The notes beneath the pieces were generated by a model, which ran no database searches, was not told where the DNA came from, and saw nothing but the letters and a program-made list of their open reading frames with translations. Shown here piece by piece: positions 16,301 to 22,909 of a DNA stretch of 64,000 bases. The stretch's first letter is position 1. Each line of letters opens with the position of its first letter. Location: positions 1 to 64,000 of IMG/VR virus record IMGVR_UViG_3300028595_000011, one strand, 5' to 3'. The stretch comes from a virus. The translations under genes and the position numbers were made by a program.

Positions 16301-18791
16301 GGGTCTCTCACGAACCAAGAAGGCAGCGATTGAGAACCTTGCTAAAGCAATGGACCCATGGATGGAAGTCATTGATTCCCTTGAACTTAGAGACGGCAAC
16401 CTGATTGCTCAGTGGTCTCAGGAATCCTTGAGCAGCATGGCTGCTGATACTGTTGAAGGCTACCTAAGTAGCTCAGCCAACAAAGGCAAGTCTGTGCCTG
16501 GTCCGATTGGCGGCATGCCAATCACACACCAGATGAAGCGCAAGCTGGACGAGACGTTCCGTGAATTGTACGGAGAGATCACAAGTCCGGGCGAGAGGTT
16601 GTCGAGAACCATGGAGGTTCAACACGATCTCCTCGCAGCAAGCGTCATGTTCCAGAAGATCTTCGAAGAAGGCGAAGGTAAGTGGTGGTCACGAGCAAAG
16701 CGTGGCAACTTCTCAGAAAGATTGGCCAGCGGACGTGGCATCACGCCCGCCGACCGCAGGAAGTATGGCAACATGGCTGGGATGTACGTCACGCAAGAGA
16801 CATACGATCTCCTCCATGGCGAAGGAACCTTTGATCAGATTACCGAGGGCTTCGCCCCCACCAGGTGGTTCAACCAACTTCAGGCTGTCACTCGTGCGAC
16901 TAGGTTAATCTGGCCGAAGACAATCCTTCGCAATGGCTTTACTTCGGTGACAGGCTTTGCTGCCAGATCTGGTGATATCTTCAACAAGAACTGGCTAAAG
17001 CACATGAAAGATGGAACAGCCCTCGCCGCCAGAGTTGGCAGGGCCATCATGGCAGATGAGGGCTGGGCACCAGGAAAGCAGGGAGATCCGGAGGCTTTAG
17101 AAATCCTTGCTGACTTGGTAGCCAAAGATGTTTTCGACTTCTCACAAGACTCTATTCTGACTGCGATTGATGCGAACATTAAGATCACTGCTGAATCTAA
17201 GAAGGGTAGCCCGATGCGCATCCTTCGTGAGTCGATGATGCTGTATGCGTTGATCGACCTGCCAGCGAAGTATGCATCCTACTACTCGATGCGTGATGAG
17301 GGAGCGAGCCACGAAGAAGCAGTGCAGCATGTCCGTGACCACTACCAGTACAGGGACTATGTCCCACTTGGCGTGAGCAAGATCAACCGAGCGAGCTTCG
17401 GGGATTACTTCGGTTACACCTTTGATTCCACAAGGACGTGGATCAATAGCATGAATCGGGCAGCAAGAGAAGCCAAGAAGGGCAACCTGAGACCACTCAT
17501 GGGCTTCATGTTGTCTGCAACGATACCGATCTTCCGCTTCGGCTCCGGTGGATGGCTTGCAGCAGCCTCACCCAAGTTGTATACGAGCATCGTTCATGCG
17601 ACTGCGAGTCTTGGGAATCTCTTGACAGCACTCGGCATGAAGGATGATGACGATGATGACACCTGGAAGATTGCAACTGACGAGCAAGTTGCGGCGCTCC
17701 GTGAATCCCTGCCATCATATGATAGGTATCAACCACTCGCTGTCTGGTACGAGAAGAACGAGGATGGTGACTGGAACCTTAAGTGGTATGTGATGGGCAA
17801 CCTTTCGGCATTCCCAATCGAGGATGTAATCATTGGGGCATGGCAGGCATCCAATCAGAACACAGAGCTATCATTCATTGATGCGCTGATTCACAACACG
17901 TCGCAGGCATCCCCGTTCTCTTGGGGCATGACTGTTGAGAACGTGGTCAAGGCAACGACTGGTTATGATATGTCTAGCGGCTGGTCACAGCCTGGGCTGT
18001 GGGATGTATATGACAGCTTCCGTGACTCAAAAGACGGCACTGCCATCAGGCCCGACGCTGGAGAGATAGTAGCCAATAGGCTCTTCGATTTTGTTTCTGA
18101 ATCCTTTGCACCTGGACAAACCGGGAATACAATCCGCACCGCATCTGAAGTCATTCAGGGACGGGAACCTCGTCTTGGGCGGTTCGTCAGGCGCAAGAAA
18201 TTTAGCGATGTGGTGGACATCTTTGCAAGATTGCAACGTAGCTATGATGCCGCACCAGAGGATCAGGCTCGGCTCTTGGATAAGATGACAAGGAACAACT
18301 TTGAAAACCTGGAGATCGCCAAACGGATGGCCGGAACCGCTGGGCGCAAAGAACTGGAGTGGAAGGATGGAGCAGTTCGCAGTGAGCTACTCCGAACCGA
18401 GCGCGGCCAACGCGCATGGCATCGTGCGCTGCTCAACATCCAGAAGAAGGTTCAAAACTTTAGAGTCTTGACCAACGGTAACTTCAGTGACCAGGAGATC
18501 AAGGACATGTTGCGATCCTTCGGCACTATCAGGGCAGCCGAGGCTGACCACATTGTAAGAGGAACAGTGGAGCAGATGACTGCATCCGAGTTCGAGATCA
18601 AGAGTAGACCATTACCAACACAGCGTGGTGATGACAAGGTCCTTGAATACTTCGAGCAGACCAAGGGTGGCCAGGTATTATACAAGCCGCTCTGGGAAAG
18701 CATGAAGGAACAAGGCTATGCTGTTGGTGAACTCAAGTCATTTAGAACCAGAGCTAAGAAACTACGCAAGGATTGGATGAAGCAGCAGTAG
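7311..18791 (+). CDS. Giant polyvalent virion protein with HEVGH metallopeptidase motif (3826 aa)
   Basis: A single uninterrupted 11.5 kb frame starting with ATG after a GAGGTGAGCT site. Visible parts: soluble N-terminus; hydrophobic small-residue segment about 527-583 (VPLMVPAAVVSAATGG...) followed by a TTSEYAEEWLQTFF helix at about 668; a long charged, low-complexity linker region of roughly residues 940-2150 with Lys/Glu and Pro-rich tracts; a zincin-type motif at 2446-2450 (YHEVGHWWLRNF); helical region with RNGFTSVTGFAARSGD at about 3207; a hydrophobic stretch 3394-3442; an Asp run at about 3444; basic C-terminus. This layout matches the large polyvalent proteins described in phages and conjugative elements, which are injected with DNA and carry several effector domains. 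I saw no RNA polymerase motifs. The gene ends immediately against the minus-strand block. Confidence 0.75.
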   Translation: MTTHDALFMFKDKKWKENTPLQLQYAAFATALKNDPGWKKMPPEVKAKVYKQNFGFESPFELINNPEFEFDSFDVEQRERIFDAVTINDDNWHNLGDEEKRLIKGKKIPEVGQRFLEAEAAGVQEPVELPKDEQGRIEVQPNVPHRPQIDGQYVVPPLQRPDDYSDQPIKASPPEGEGMYFPEVSNQLPPEVVEDIVNAPESVRPYLESEFGDKPFVSQREYDQSLRAMAMEQPDAPLPHGNINIGSPKDPVILSGSRIEVGTQRGVIEITPEEGERMFNRGVIRHHVETPNGVVMLRDPSKLSEEELAKARELDYVRPELMKNPAVAAYMKFNQGAGIDDVLNWAASKGEQVIDNKTLAGLAEFGITSQEQAIKMLAKKGHREAMMDQITGAPLSPEFHGLSRASQVKFIMDRVPLESEEDKREFTKKFMEQFVDPVKKDFDSLPDHLRPEYPKDPMERGVELRKHPYWNSLKAGTGDLLMAVGGAMWLTGDAMVQGGKEEGMELIEKGKEISDKYTDTEVEADLGQQLLRTAPVSVPLMVPAAVVSAATGGALLPVAIAAAGSGIAESFMEGGSTAAESLLAGDQEAVARSKGIRVTRDNLIYQAGMSIPEAYAAFVPTAKLTEAAAKLPGLRNIKMTPKMTEAWNTMGRVGVTKALDTAGRIALDTTSEYAEEWLQTFFQQAADQDKDTFSWDSIANATNAEMEERHGAGVVGAHFGGGMAVAGQPVQAVATYFSKEGTANRIQKKLFESEVNRLAEKFDAKPSEIRADIEAAYRTEGLMDEANTEVEVLSKELNIEEDEVRADLDGARSAAWGSHEQEDVTMLSQMFGVPEYFVRQNWDEVNAAAGRGALDEDTKTPASPEEAALEPGTTSVPAGVSAEVATSFDGIPDAHKGLIVDRATQVANMRIKAKMDQYGLDEKTADQFPENEREQIVKDSFEQVWRIYADSEPGRAALGKGESQKPTKPPTKAEEPKATPTTQKGTAKSTAPSVKLVPQWKEDVNNATTREELDEVEKQWQESDRASSVGVRKAIDARRKTLETEAAAEIGLDEFDYDTTGQKGTIGGVNDGSFVRVTTEDGRLVEGRVRAEVGEEGLIAIDDGNKLEYFDPETEVDILVRKQKPAPRVPPKTKRKKGKYYGDPDLEMEIFDYANDFELANAEKPDAQELYEYMNEEGVDIELEEVRDALENEPFLGRTALGWVQAFEKFSDQGITATRLKDFINSSAALKGNKKIDAAMARYLMSIADVTPVQDVDAKAGEDEQLDVEEPTIPTAPPRRRKSDQAQDKTDAIESILREDAEKAGIPKDVVDRVVKKIRAGEEVTKVMQEEKVRANFRGPAVEQAQFLEKAVAEQDALERMLRDPFEIGKTPARRKGEAEVVAQTEAEEAAPISQEAKDKIADALDGTTKPDEDVKKYGPIKMNKNGTTSARSMKDQIRKADTIQRLDDLEAIEREQVVDGLMDKPRASIITAIENRRKEMAGDSVPTKPEPEKAGEVVEFPGRDEEWAEFLKNGRLLAKSKKTNEQKTGTVVLDSSETRDGAVDMVKGIVGGKGSLADEMTKISKRNGQHIIFNLQVSENPDTGLFEVLGHYTLTQSPPKIKIANSTYGRDIKNIEKSKSIKRAAVLEVQERTAASAAVAEQVGRVAERADATGVFVGVVLEGKDGKMIANFFDVNGKDLGAVSFSNGTKEYAELKNILDKKSGENVVAVEFSKPESEKNKGRPTKPEAKAATKKAKAKKKTTQPKKDQIEQARAELEVARSEVQRLRDEGVNVFDDEMRAAMDALDDADDRLATLQSKEDGQSPKDPAKRPDKKQEKSTKTKTNDSVRPDSTPSLRRDKNGAVFVEDLLNIINSADNMEVVMAALEVYKADLKNGRRKKASRKITKMAERKMDELAASEMDAEEISTRDFAFDKNRGNEEIDYIYVDNGAGGKSLVRVVGQVKKAESEAEGEVVETDEEASARMADVMAAEWPWVSQTEEQNEAYEYLDSLEGDAQAAEIFDVITTRWKSTNMIDDMIDPTFVNQVLNEMEEQAPSVAGNRQLVVDAIRNEELLDDARTMRMFLFQEYPGATTLRNATGEPISSKLSRLPRRAFEDYLELESDRVEDEARGTTAEQAQKDMRSKPGFQGKPKRPHPEHVKQAVLMKDIELGTIQTLIENGHVDNDSLKRAINEEIERRKKEDPKRKFPSTMEEVEAYLGAVADAAGMEMADLVRKVVSLADINERSKAARSERQEEVKVEKAEEEDEVAPEDIDAEEERLAMLRDLDNMGFFELASGEIAHPGFPKKLGGESGKEMITKRALENLGPGTEVEEIPGGFRITVQSDNGPVPLDILVTSTDRAILRMLEELTQGELLVLARNLERHLTRQGERGENILPTARGSINTTAKLIAAIRTAMIFVDVQKGRGNLEIPPISAGRYDADPVTGRHLVEIISGLAFRESGYHEVGHWWLRNFVSDETFLKIINEHGSEEDAVNAIAVALSSAADAKDLKRKEMGTVGRIASDIKEFAIKLWNTIFKKGSVDPNEIAKLWADPTLDNIVELFQRGEAFKKMYPMISREMPSTLTPAGVQSRLHDIWGTLPRNKDVLRGETDKPGLVLSGGPRVDSNPLKIVPVRYALRSYSEGDIDAGRKILLQSKLTKQAHEVSIVPATQYLQDMVAQANRASDVHDYGDVTHVVFVREPRFGDMWIPVQFVNASSTAAARQQVTDMWESGEDSFFWVGNSVGRGRIGFNLAGRNPEDSRQLDDLARVIDLHLPEDVSEAQLPLEQDAAARQGGTQRQMEQPSFLDRMKAHRFRGMKSWLNANLKPARGLDKELYLTLIDRRRGAMKGKVMGKAANQRVRKIIKQLKDKFGEERINNTLSMVLDGRMPVDQFKRIYGLKNDNPEMVELQKILDESARLRAELSASPNIPQKLRDLILSNEFYQTRMYAIHALGNGYVAPQDAYQAAVDAVFDMHEEEINRLITRANKTIGRREVFDLPGYMQAPVAQRQQMLQGLSRTKKAAIENLAKAMDPWMEVIDSLELRDGNLIAQWSQESLSSMAADTVEGYLSSSANKGKSVPGPIGGMPITHQMKRKLDETFRELYGEITSPGERLSRTMEVQHDLLAASVMFQKIFEEGEGKWWSRAKRGNFSERLASGRGITPADRRKYGNMAGMYVTQETYDLLHGEGTFDQITEGFAPTRWFNQLQAVTRATRLIWPKTILRNGFTSVTGFAARSGDIFNKNWLKHMKDGTALAARVGRAIMADEGWAPGKQGDPEALEILADLVAKDVFDFSQDSILTAIDANIKITAESKKGSPMRILRESMMLYALIDLPAKYASYYSMRDEGASHEEAVQHVRDHYQYRDYVPLGVSKINRASFGDYFGYTFDSTRTWINSMNRAAREAKKGNLRPLMGFMLSATIPIFRFGSGGWLAAASPKLYTSIVHATASLGNLLTALGMKDDDDDDTWKIATDEQVAALRESLPSYDRYQPLAVWYEKNEDGDWNLKWYVMGNLSAFPIEDVIIGAWQASNQNTELSFIDALIHNTSQASPFSWGMTVENVVKATTGYDMSSGWSQPGLWDVYDSFRDSKDGTAIRPDAGEIVANRLFDFVSESFAPGQTGNTIRTASEVIQGREPRLGRFVRRKKFSDVVDIFARLQRSYDAAPEDQARLLDKMTRNNFENLEIAKRMAGTAGRKELEWKDGAVRSELLRTERGQRAWHRALLNIQKKVQNFRVLTNGNFSDQEIKDMLRSFGTIRAAEADHIVRGTVEQMTASEFEIKSRPLPTQRGDDKVLEYFEQTKGGQVLYKPLWESMKEQGYAVGELKSFRTRAKKLRKDWMKQQ

Positions 18792-18956
18792 CTATCCGTA
18801 CAGATCAAGCTTTCTTGATTCGAGGATTTTGAAAAGCTTCTCTCGGACCTCTTCTGCATCAGGCCAGAACGAGCAGTCTATTTTCATTTCACCTGTTAGC
18901 CATACGACAAATTCTTGCATCGCCCACTGAAACTCTTGTTCTTTGTCTTTGCTCAT
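18792..18956 (-). CDS. Small acidic helical protein (54 aa), last gene of the minus block
   Basis: ATG overlaps the stop of the upstream zinc-ribbon gene (ATGA), indicating coupling. The product (MSKDKEQEFQWAMQEF...) is acidic, helical, rich in Trp and Lys/Glu, with no recognised family. Its stop codon is directly adjacent to the stop of the giant gene on the other strand. Confidence 0.6.
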   Translation of the reverse strand: MSKDKEQEFQWAMQEFVVWLTGEMKIDCSFWPDAEEVREKLFKILESRKLDLYG

Positions 18957-19171
18957 AGCTCTGTTCCACATTTGGGGCAGCGACTCGTGACAGAAGCCGA
19001 AGGGATCTGGTGTCCGCAGTGCAAGCAAAACCTCTTCTTCTCTTTGGGCCTTCGCGTCTTGAGTTCCATGCGCTCCCCGCTGGCCAGGTCTGATCGGCGT
19101 CTTTCGCCACCACGGACGGCTGGCTCCTTGGTGTCTTTCCTCGTCTTGTAGATATCGTCTCTCGTTTTCAT
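18953..19171 (-). CDS. Small zinc-ribbon protein (72 aa)
   Basis: Start chosen at the ATG after TTGGAGGCGAC. Highly charged N-terminal part (MKTRDDIYKTRKDTKE), then a C-terminal zinc ribbon with CLHCGH and CPKCG pairs about 12 residues apart. Likely binds nucleic acid or a protein partner. Its ribosome site lies directly behind a nested hairpin with a T run, so its translation or transcription is probably controlled by that structure. Confidence 0.65.
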   Translation of the reverse strand: MKTRDDIYKTRKDTKEPAVRGGERRRSDLASGERMELKTRRPKEKKRFCLHCGHQIPSASVTSRCPKCGTEL

Positions 19172-19180
19172 GTCGCCTCC

Positions 19181-19260
19181 AAAAAATAGGGGCGGCGGCA
19201 AGGGAGAAGGATGACCGCCCGGAAAGGAGAACGGGCGGGAGGGGAGGTGTGATTGCCGCC
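19181..19260 (-). terminator. Nested GC-rich hairpin with T run, ahead of the 19171 gene
   Basis: Read on the minus strand, an outer stem GGCGGCAA (19260-19253) pairs with TTGCCGCC (19201-19194). Inside it, CCGCCCG (19238-19232) pairs with CGGGCGG (19221-19215). The sequence then runs through CGCCCCTA into TTTTTT at 19186-19181, directly followed by the GGAGG of the next gene. This has the form of an intrinsic terminator or attenuator after recT. Confidence 0.6.
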
Positions 19261-19274
19261 ACCCATCTACTAGC

Positions 19275-20321
19275 TTACGCTAGTTTCTCCGCCTCTTCAA
19301 CCTTCTCCCTGAGAAAGTGATAGAATTCTTCTCTATCTTTTCTGGACCTGATCTCAGTAACAGACTCAAAACCAGACTGACCAAGCAGGTCATACGTAGT
19401 ACGTTCAGCAGCCTGCTGTCCAATTGCCTCTGCGAGTCTGCTTGCCAGACCATCGACAGCCTGTTGGAATTGGTTGTCTTCATCGCTGGAAATTCTTCCG
19501 CTTCCCTCGAAGCTTGGCTCCTCTTCCACAGCTTCTGCGTCCACAACCAGATCTTCAAGCGTTGACTTAGGCTCTTCGACATCGACCTCTCCGGTTTCGG
19601 GGTCAACCCTTTCTTCAAGCAGCTTATGCAGCAGACCACGTTCGGCATACTCGTCCGCCGTGACAGCGGCCTGAACATCCGGTGACAGTGGCAGGTACTT
19701 CATAAGCTTGCGAACTACTGTCTTGCGAGCCATCTCTTCAAAGTCCGTGACCCAAGGTCCGCTCTCTCCGGCTCGGCTGCGCTTCCTGATCTTTTCTACA
19801 TCATCATCATACATGACTTCGAACGCAACCTCACCACTCTCGGTGAATTTGGCAGCAGCATAGACAGCGTGGAACTTGCCGGGTTCTGCGCCGACAGCCC
19901 TGGCTGGTACGTGTGTGAGGAATGGGTCAGCCCCGTATCCATAGCTGAAGTCATCGCCCTCATACACGACCCTCGCTTGAATCCATGCGATCTTCCCGCT
20001 GCGTCTGGCTAGATCAATCAGGCCACGGTAGCCTGGAATAAACTTGGCACTCTTGCCATACGGCAGGATGTAACCATGACCAAGCACACCATCAGGCAGC
20101 AGGCCGAGAGAACTCGCCTCCATCACAGCCTTCATAAGAGATGCCGGTTCACAATCCAGAAGCTTGGGGGTTGTTGTGATTGCTGTCAAGAACACACGGC
20201 TCATCTTCTCTGCCGTGATGTGCGACGGCAGCGCACGCCTGAGATTATCCAATGTCTCAGGGTCGCTCACCAACTTCTTGATTGCAAAGAACTTCTCGTT
20301 TGCAGGTACGATCTGGCTCAT
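19275..20321 (-). CDS. recT: RecT-family single-strand annealing protein
   Basis: 348 residues. The RecT core is clear: KAVMEASSLGLLPDG, HGYILPYGKSAKFIPGYRGL and DLARRSGKI (about residues 65-112), followed by VYEGDDFSYGYG and the conserved KTVVRKLMKYLP near residue 205. The ~110-residue C-terminal extension is acidic and probably disordered. It overlaps the exonuclease gene upstream by 4 bases, the classic pairing in which the exonuclease makes 3' single strands and RecT anneals them for phage recombination and replication. The ATG start overlaps the exonuclease stop. Confidence 0.93.
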   Translation of the reverse strand: MSQIVPANEKFFAIKKLVSDPETLDNLRRALPSHITAEKMSRVFLTAITTTPKLLDCEPASLMKAVMEASSLGLLPDGVLGHGYILPYGKSAKFIPGYRGLIDLARRSGKIAWIQARVVYEGDDFSYGYGADPFLTHVPARAVGAEPGKFHAVYAAAKFTESGEVAFEVMYDDDVEKIRKRSRAGESGPWVTDFEEMARKTVVRKLMKYLPLSPDVQAAVTADEYAERGLLHKLLEERVDPETGEVDVEEPKSTLEDLVVDAEAVEEEPSFEGSGRISSDEDNQFQQAVDGLASRLAEAIGQQAAERTTYDLLGQSGFESVTEIRSRKDREEFYHFLREKVEEAEKLA

Positions 20322-21268
20322 TTCTTCTCCTTCACCCTGCGTAGGGTTTTGAATGTGCCACCCTTGGTGACACCAGGTTTGCGTGTGACGGTACTGACCC
20401 TGAAAGATCCACTACCATCAGGGAGAAAGCCTTCAGTGGCATCGCCAATAGCCTGCCAGATCTTGGCTTCGGCGTCCTTCTTCACCCTCTCCCACTCCTT
20501 GATCTTTTCCTTTGCACCTTGGACTTGAGCCGCCCAATGGATCGAGTCTAACGGTAGCTCGATTTGCTTATCAGGGTCCGGCTCCGCAATGCGCTTGACC
20601 AGATCCAGATCCAAAGCACCAGCTACTGGTTGCTCGTTGTTCTCCACCATCTGCCAGAAGGTTTGAAGCTTCTGGAGCATGCCGCCAATGAATTTCTCAC
20701 TGCGTTCCACTAAAGCCCAAGCAAACCGATTGCCACCAATCAGTGTTGCGATGCAACCAATATCTGCACCCGCAACAAACATTTGATGCTGGCATTGGGC
20801 CTGGTACTTGATCGGCGCTTCTTCAGCCCACTGATCAGCTACCCAGGCGCTGCTGTTTTTTAGCTCTAGTGGTCCCCACTTACCATCAATACACACCCAG
20901 TAATCCAGATTAGCCTGCATGAAGGGGTACTCCGGATGGGCCAAAGTGCGTGGCTCGGGTCGAACCTCATAGCCGGTTCTTTCCCGAAACTCATCAGCGA
21001 TAAGCGGCTCTAGTTTATGTCCAAAGTGGAATAGCTCCATGAGTTCTTCGGAGGGTTCATCATCGAAGATCCCTCGCTTGTCTGCCCACACCTCAAGTGC
21101 GGACCTGAAGGCCCCATCAGCACCTAGAATAGAAGGGGTATCGGACGCCCCTATTCCTCCACGGCGTGCCATAAGCCACTCATCTGATTGAACTTGGAAC
21201 TCTCCAACCACAACAGGCTCATGCATCAACCCCGGAGGGAATAGCATTCCTTCAGTCCATTCACTCAT
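20318..21268 (-). CDS. YqaJ-type (lambda-exonuclease-like) recombination exonuclease
   Basis: 316 residues. YqaJ fold signatures: WLMARRGGIGASDTPSILG near residues 31-49, HFGHKLEPLIADEF (about 81-94), and the PD-(D/E)XK catalytic set D122 (NLDYWV) and E135-x-K137 (LELKN), followed by a QCQHQMFV helix. The C-terminal third is a helical extension (QGAKEKIKEWERVKK). It should digest one strand from double-strand ends in concert with RecT. RecT follows with a 4-base overlap. Start ATG is preceded by GAGGAGTAGAC. Confidence 0.92.
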   Translation of the reverse strand: MSEWTEGMLFPPGLMHEPVVVGEFQVQSDEWLMARRGGIGASDTPSILGADGAFRSALEVWADKRGIFDDEPSEELMELFHFGHKLEPLIADEFRERTGYEVRPEPRTLAHPEYPFMQANLDYWVCIDGKWGPLELKNSSAWVADQWAEEAPIKYQAQCQHQMFVAGADIGCIATLIGGNRFAWALVERSEKFIGGMLQKLQTFWQMVENNEQPVAGALDLDLVKRIAEPDPDKQIELPLDSIHWAAQVQGAKEKIKEWERVKKDAEAKIWQAIGDATEGFLPDGSGSFRVSTVTRKPGVTKGGTFKTLRRVKEKK

Positions 21269-21277
21269 GTCTACTCC

Positions 21278-21577
21278 TCAGTCGATGAACTGTAGTTCTT
21301 CGACTATCTTCGTGCTTCTTGCAGCACGGGTTGCTCTCTCTTCGTTAATGTCTGGGAGATCTGGGGCAAGCACCTTCTGCCACATACCATATGCCCCACT
21401 CTCTTTCTTGATTGTAATCCTTGACGTTCTATATTGCACGCCGAATGTCTCACTCACATATTCAACCGTGACAAGGTGCAGCCTTGGGATGTGCTCCACT
21501 TCGCTGTTGATGGCGTACCCATAGAACAGGTAGACGCCCGGCTTCTTGGGCCACTTCGATGACCAGTCGTCACTCAT
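21278..21577 (-). CDS. Hypothetical protein (99 aa)
   Basis: Begins MSDDWSSKWPKKPGVYLFYG and ends VEELQFID. Single small alpha/beta domain by eye, without membrane span or metal motif. 'PGVYLFYG' loosely recalls small YopX-like or GIY-containing folds, but no catalytic residues follow. Ends 9 bases before the exonuclease gene and overlaps the upstream gene by 8 bases, so it is part of the recombination operon. Confidence 0.65.
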   Translation of the reverse strand: MSDDWSSKWPKKPGVYLFYGYAINSEVEHIPRLHLVTVEYVSETFGVQYRTSRITIKKESGAYGMWQKVLAPDLPDINEERATRAARSTKIVEELQFID

Positions 21578-22025
21578 CTTTCATTCTCCATCCTCGCCCG
21601 TTGCAGTCGGGGCATGGCTCTACCAACTCGCCGTTGATCTGCGATGCTTTGAGGTGGTCACACTCGACGATGTCAGCAAGGGCAAGAACCTCTTTAATTA
21701 CTATGGCAAGGCTTGAGCAACGGTCGTCTCCAGCGATTTTGAGCTTTTCAATATACTCCCACATCTTGTCGATGCGCTCGTAGGGGATGAAAATGGCGTC
21801 AACGTCGTTCATGGCGTCGATCTCTGCCTGAAGGATGGAAGCCGACGCCTCAGCCTGACCCTGATGGTACTCTGCAAGTTTGACCTGCTGCTCCAACTCC
21901 TCGATGCGGGCGCGGAGACGTTCGATCTCATCGGCGGCTTGCCCTTCGACAGTGCTCTCGGGCGTCATCCAACACTCCCTTGCGGCCATCTCGCGCAAGG
22001 CTCTGATCAAAGCATCGTCACTCAT
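21570..22025 (-). CDS. Coiled-coil protein with C-terminal CxxC motif (151 aa)
   Basis: N-terminal MSDDALIRALREMAARE, then a coiled coil (EIERLRARIEELEQQVK), an IPYERIDKMWEYIEKL segment, and a C-terminal CPDCNGRGW, a DnaJ-type zinc-finger-like knuckle. The coiled coil, the IP..(C/R)IDK.W..I element and the GGW/GRGW end also occur in the 22227-22628 gene, so the two are paralogues or have exchanged segments. Overlaps both neighbours by 4-8 bases. Confidence 0.65.
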   Translation of the reverse strand: MSDDALIRALREMAARECWMTPESTVEGQAADEIERLRARIEELEQQVKLAEYHQGQAEASASILQAEIDAMNDVDAIFIPYERIDKMWEYIEKLKIAGDDRCSSLAIVIKEVLALADIVECDHLKASQINGELVEPCPDCNGRGWRMKDE

Positions 22026-22234
22026 AGTCCGACCCTCGCAATTTTCCAGAGGAGCCAGAGAGGTGCGCCGATCGCAACAACGACGAGCAGAATCGCGATC
22101 ATCGCGGGCCAGAAGAACGGAATGAGGATGATAGCCTCAAAGCTCATGTCCGCGAAATCATCCTCGGATCGAGCCTCGACGATGAACATGATTATGAAGA
22201 GAACCAGGACCGACCACAAATAGAATTCAATCAT
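22022..22234 (-). CDS. Small membrane protein, two predicted spans (70 aa)
   Basis: MIEFYLWSVLVLFIIMFIVEAR gives the first hydrophobic span, and a second runs from IILIPFFWPAMIAILLVVVA to about residue 60. A short acidic loop (SEDDFADMS) separates them. No family recognised. The start overlaps the end of the coiled-coil gene upstream. Confidence 0.65.
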   Translation of the reverse strand: MIEFYLWSVLVLFIIMFIVEARSEDDFADMSFEAIILIPFFWPAMIAILLVVVAIGAPLWLLWKIARVGL

Positions 22235-22628
22235 CGCTCATCCTCCAGCCGCCCTCGCCGTCATCGACGATGCCGATGATTTCGAGGGCGCGCTCCATTC
22301 CCTGATGGTAGACAGGCTCCGCTCGCGTTTGAATCTTCGCCCACGCCTTGTCGATGCAGTCGTTGGGGATGGTGACGTGATCTTCCGGGTGGAAGGTTCG
22401 TAGTTCGTGAGCACGAAGGCGAACCTGCTCTGAAACCTTCGCCTCCAACTTCTCGATGCGGCGTCCCTTCTCCTCGTTCGCGTTCATCTCCAACAGAAGC
22501 TCTTTCTCCAACTCCTCGATGCGGGCGCGGAGGCGCTCGATCTCTTTCTTCGCCCCTCTGAGTTCACGCTGCGGTTGGACCACCTGCCTGTCCAGGGCTG
22601 CGTTCCAGCGGTCTGCATAGTCACTCAT
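22227..22628 (-). CDS. Coiled-coil protein (133 aa), paralogue of the 21570-22025 product
   Basis: Start set at MSDYADRW, after GGAGGACGACG. The central part is a long coiled coil (KKEIERLRARIEELEKELLL), followed by IPNDCIDKAWAKI and the C-terminal DGEGGWRMSDD. The coiled-coil coding DNA at 22508-22546 is nearly identical to 21893-21931 in the neighbouring gene. No catalytic motif. Its start overlaps the stop of the zinc-ribbon micro-gene upstream. Confidence 0.65.
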   Translation of the reverse strand: MSDYADRWNAALDRQVVQPQRELRGAKKEIERLRARIEELEKELLLEMNANEEKGRRIEKLEAKVSEQVRLRAHELRTFHPEDHVTIPNDCIDKAWAKIQTRAEPVYHQGMERALEIIGIVDDGEGGWRMSDD

Positions 22629-22716
22629 CGTCGTCCTCCTCCAAGCAGTCAAAGCAAATATCATCGACAGTATCCTCAACGGGAACTTCAGACCCACACC
22701 GACAACAAACAGTCAT
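22621..22716 (-). CDS. Zinc-ribbon microprotein (31 aa)
   Basis: A short frame between two coupled genes. ATG starts one base after the preceding TGA, and the stop overlaps the next start. The sequence MTVCCRCGSEVPVEDT...ICFDCLEEDDDE has two Cys pairs (CxxC 13 residues from CxxC) able to bind one zinc, then an acidic tail. The exact fit between neighbours and the zinc pattern support a real gene. Confidence 0.6.
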   Translation of the reverse strand: MTVCCRCGSEVPVEDTVDDICFDCLEEDDDE

Positions 22717-22717
22717 T

Positions 22718-22909
22718 TCATCGCTCAATGGTTGCCTCCAATTCTCCGATGCGGCGACGATGGGTTTTTATCTCCCTTCTGTATTGGTCAGGCAGGGCTT
22801 GGATACGTTCGTAGTGTTCCAACCGTATGAGAGCGTGAGTAGGGTTGTCGGTTTCTACAATTTTATTGTCAGGCGTTATCGACACTCGTCGTACGTCGTC
22901 GTCACTCAT
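22718..22909 (-). CDS. Hypothetical protein (63 aa)
   Basis: Start at MSDDDVRRVS preceded by GGAGGCCGACG. Charged, ending in a helical, basic-to-acidic segment (RREIKTHRRRIGELEATIER) of coiled-coil type. Overlaps the upstream gene by 8 bases. No family recognised. Confidence 0.6.
   Translation of the reverse strand: MSDDDVRRVSITPDNKIVETDNPTHALIRLEHYERIQALPDQYRREIKTHRRRIGELEATIER

Noticed and set aside
7311-18791. Giant protein as an N4-like virion RNA polymerase
   Set aside because: Size and position would fit, but I found no T7-like polymerase motifs A, B or C in plausible order; the metallopeptidase motif and polyvalent layout fit better.
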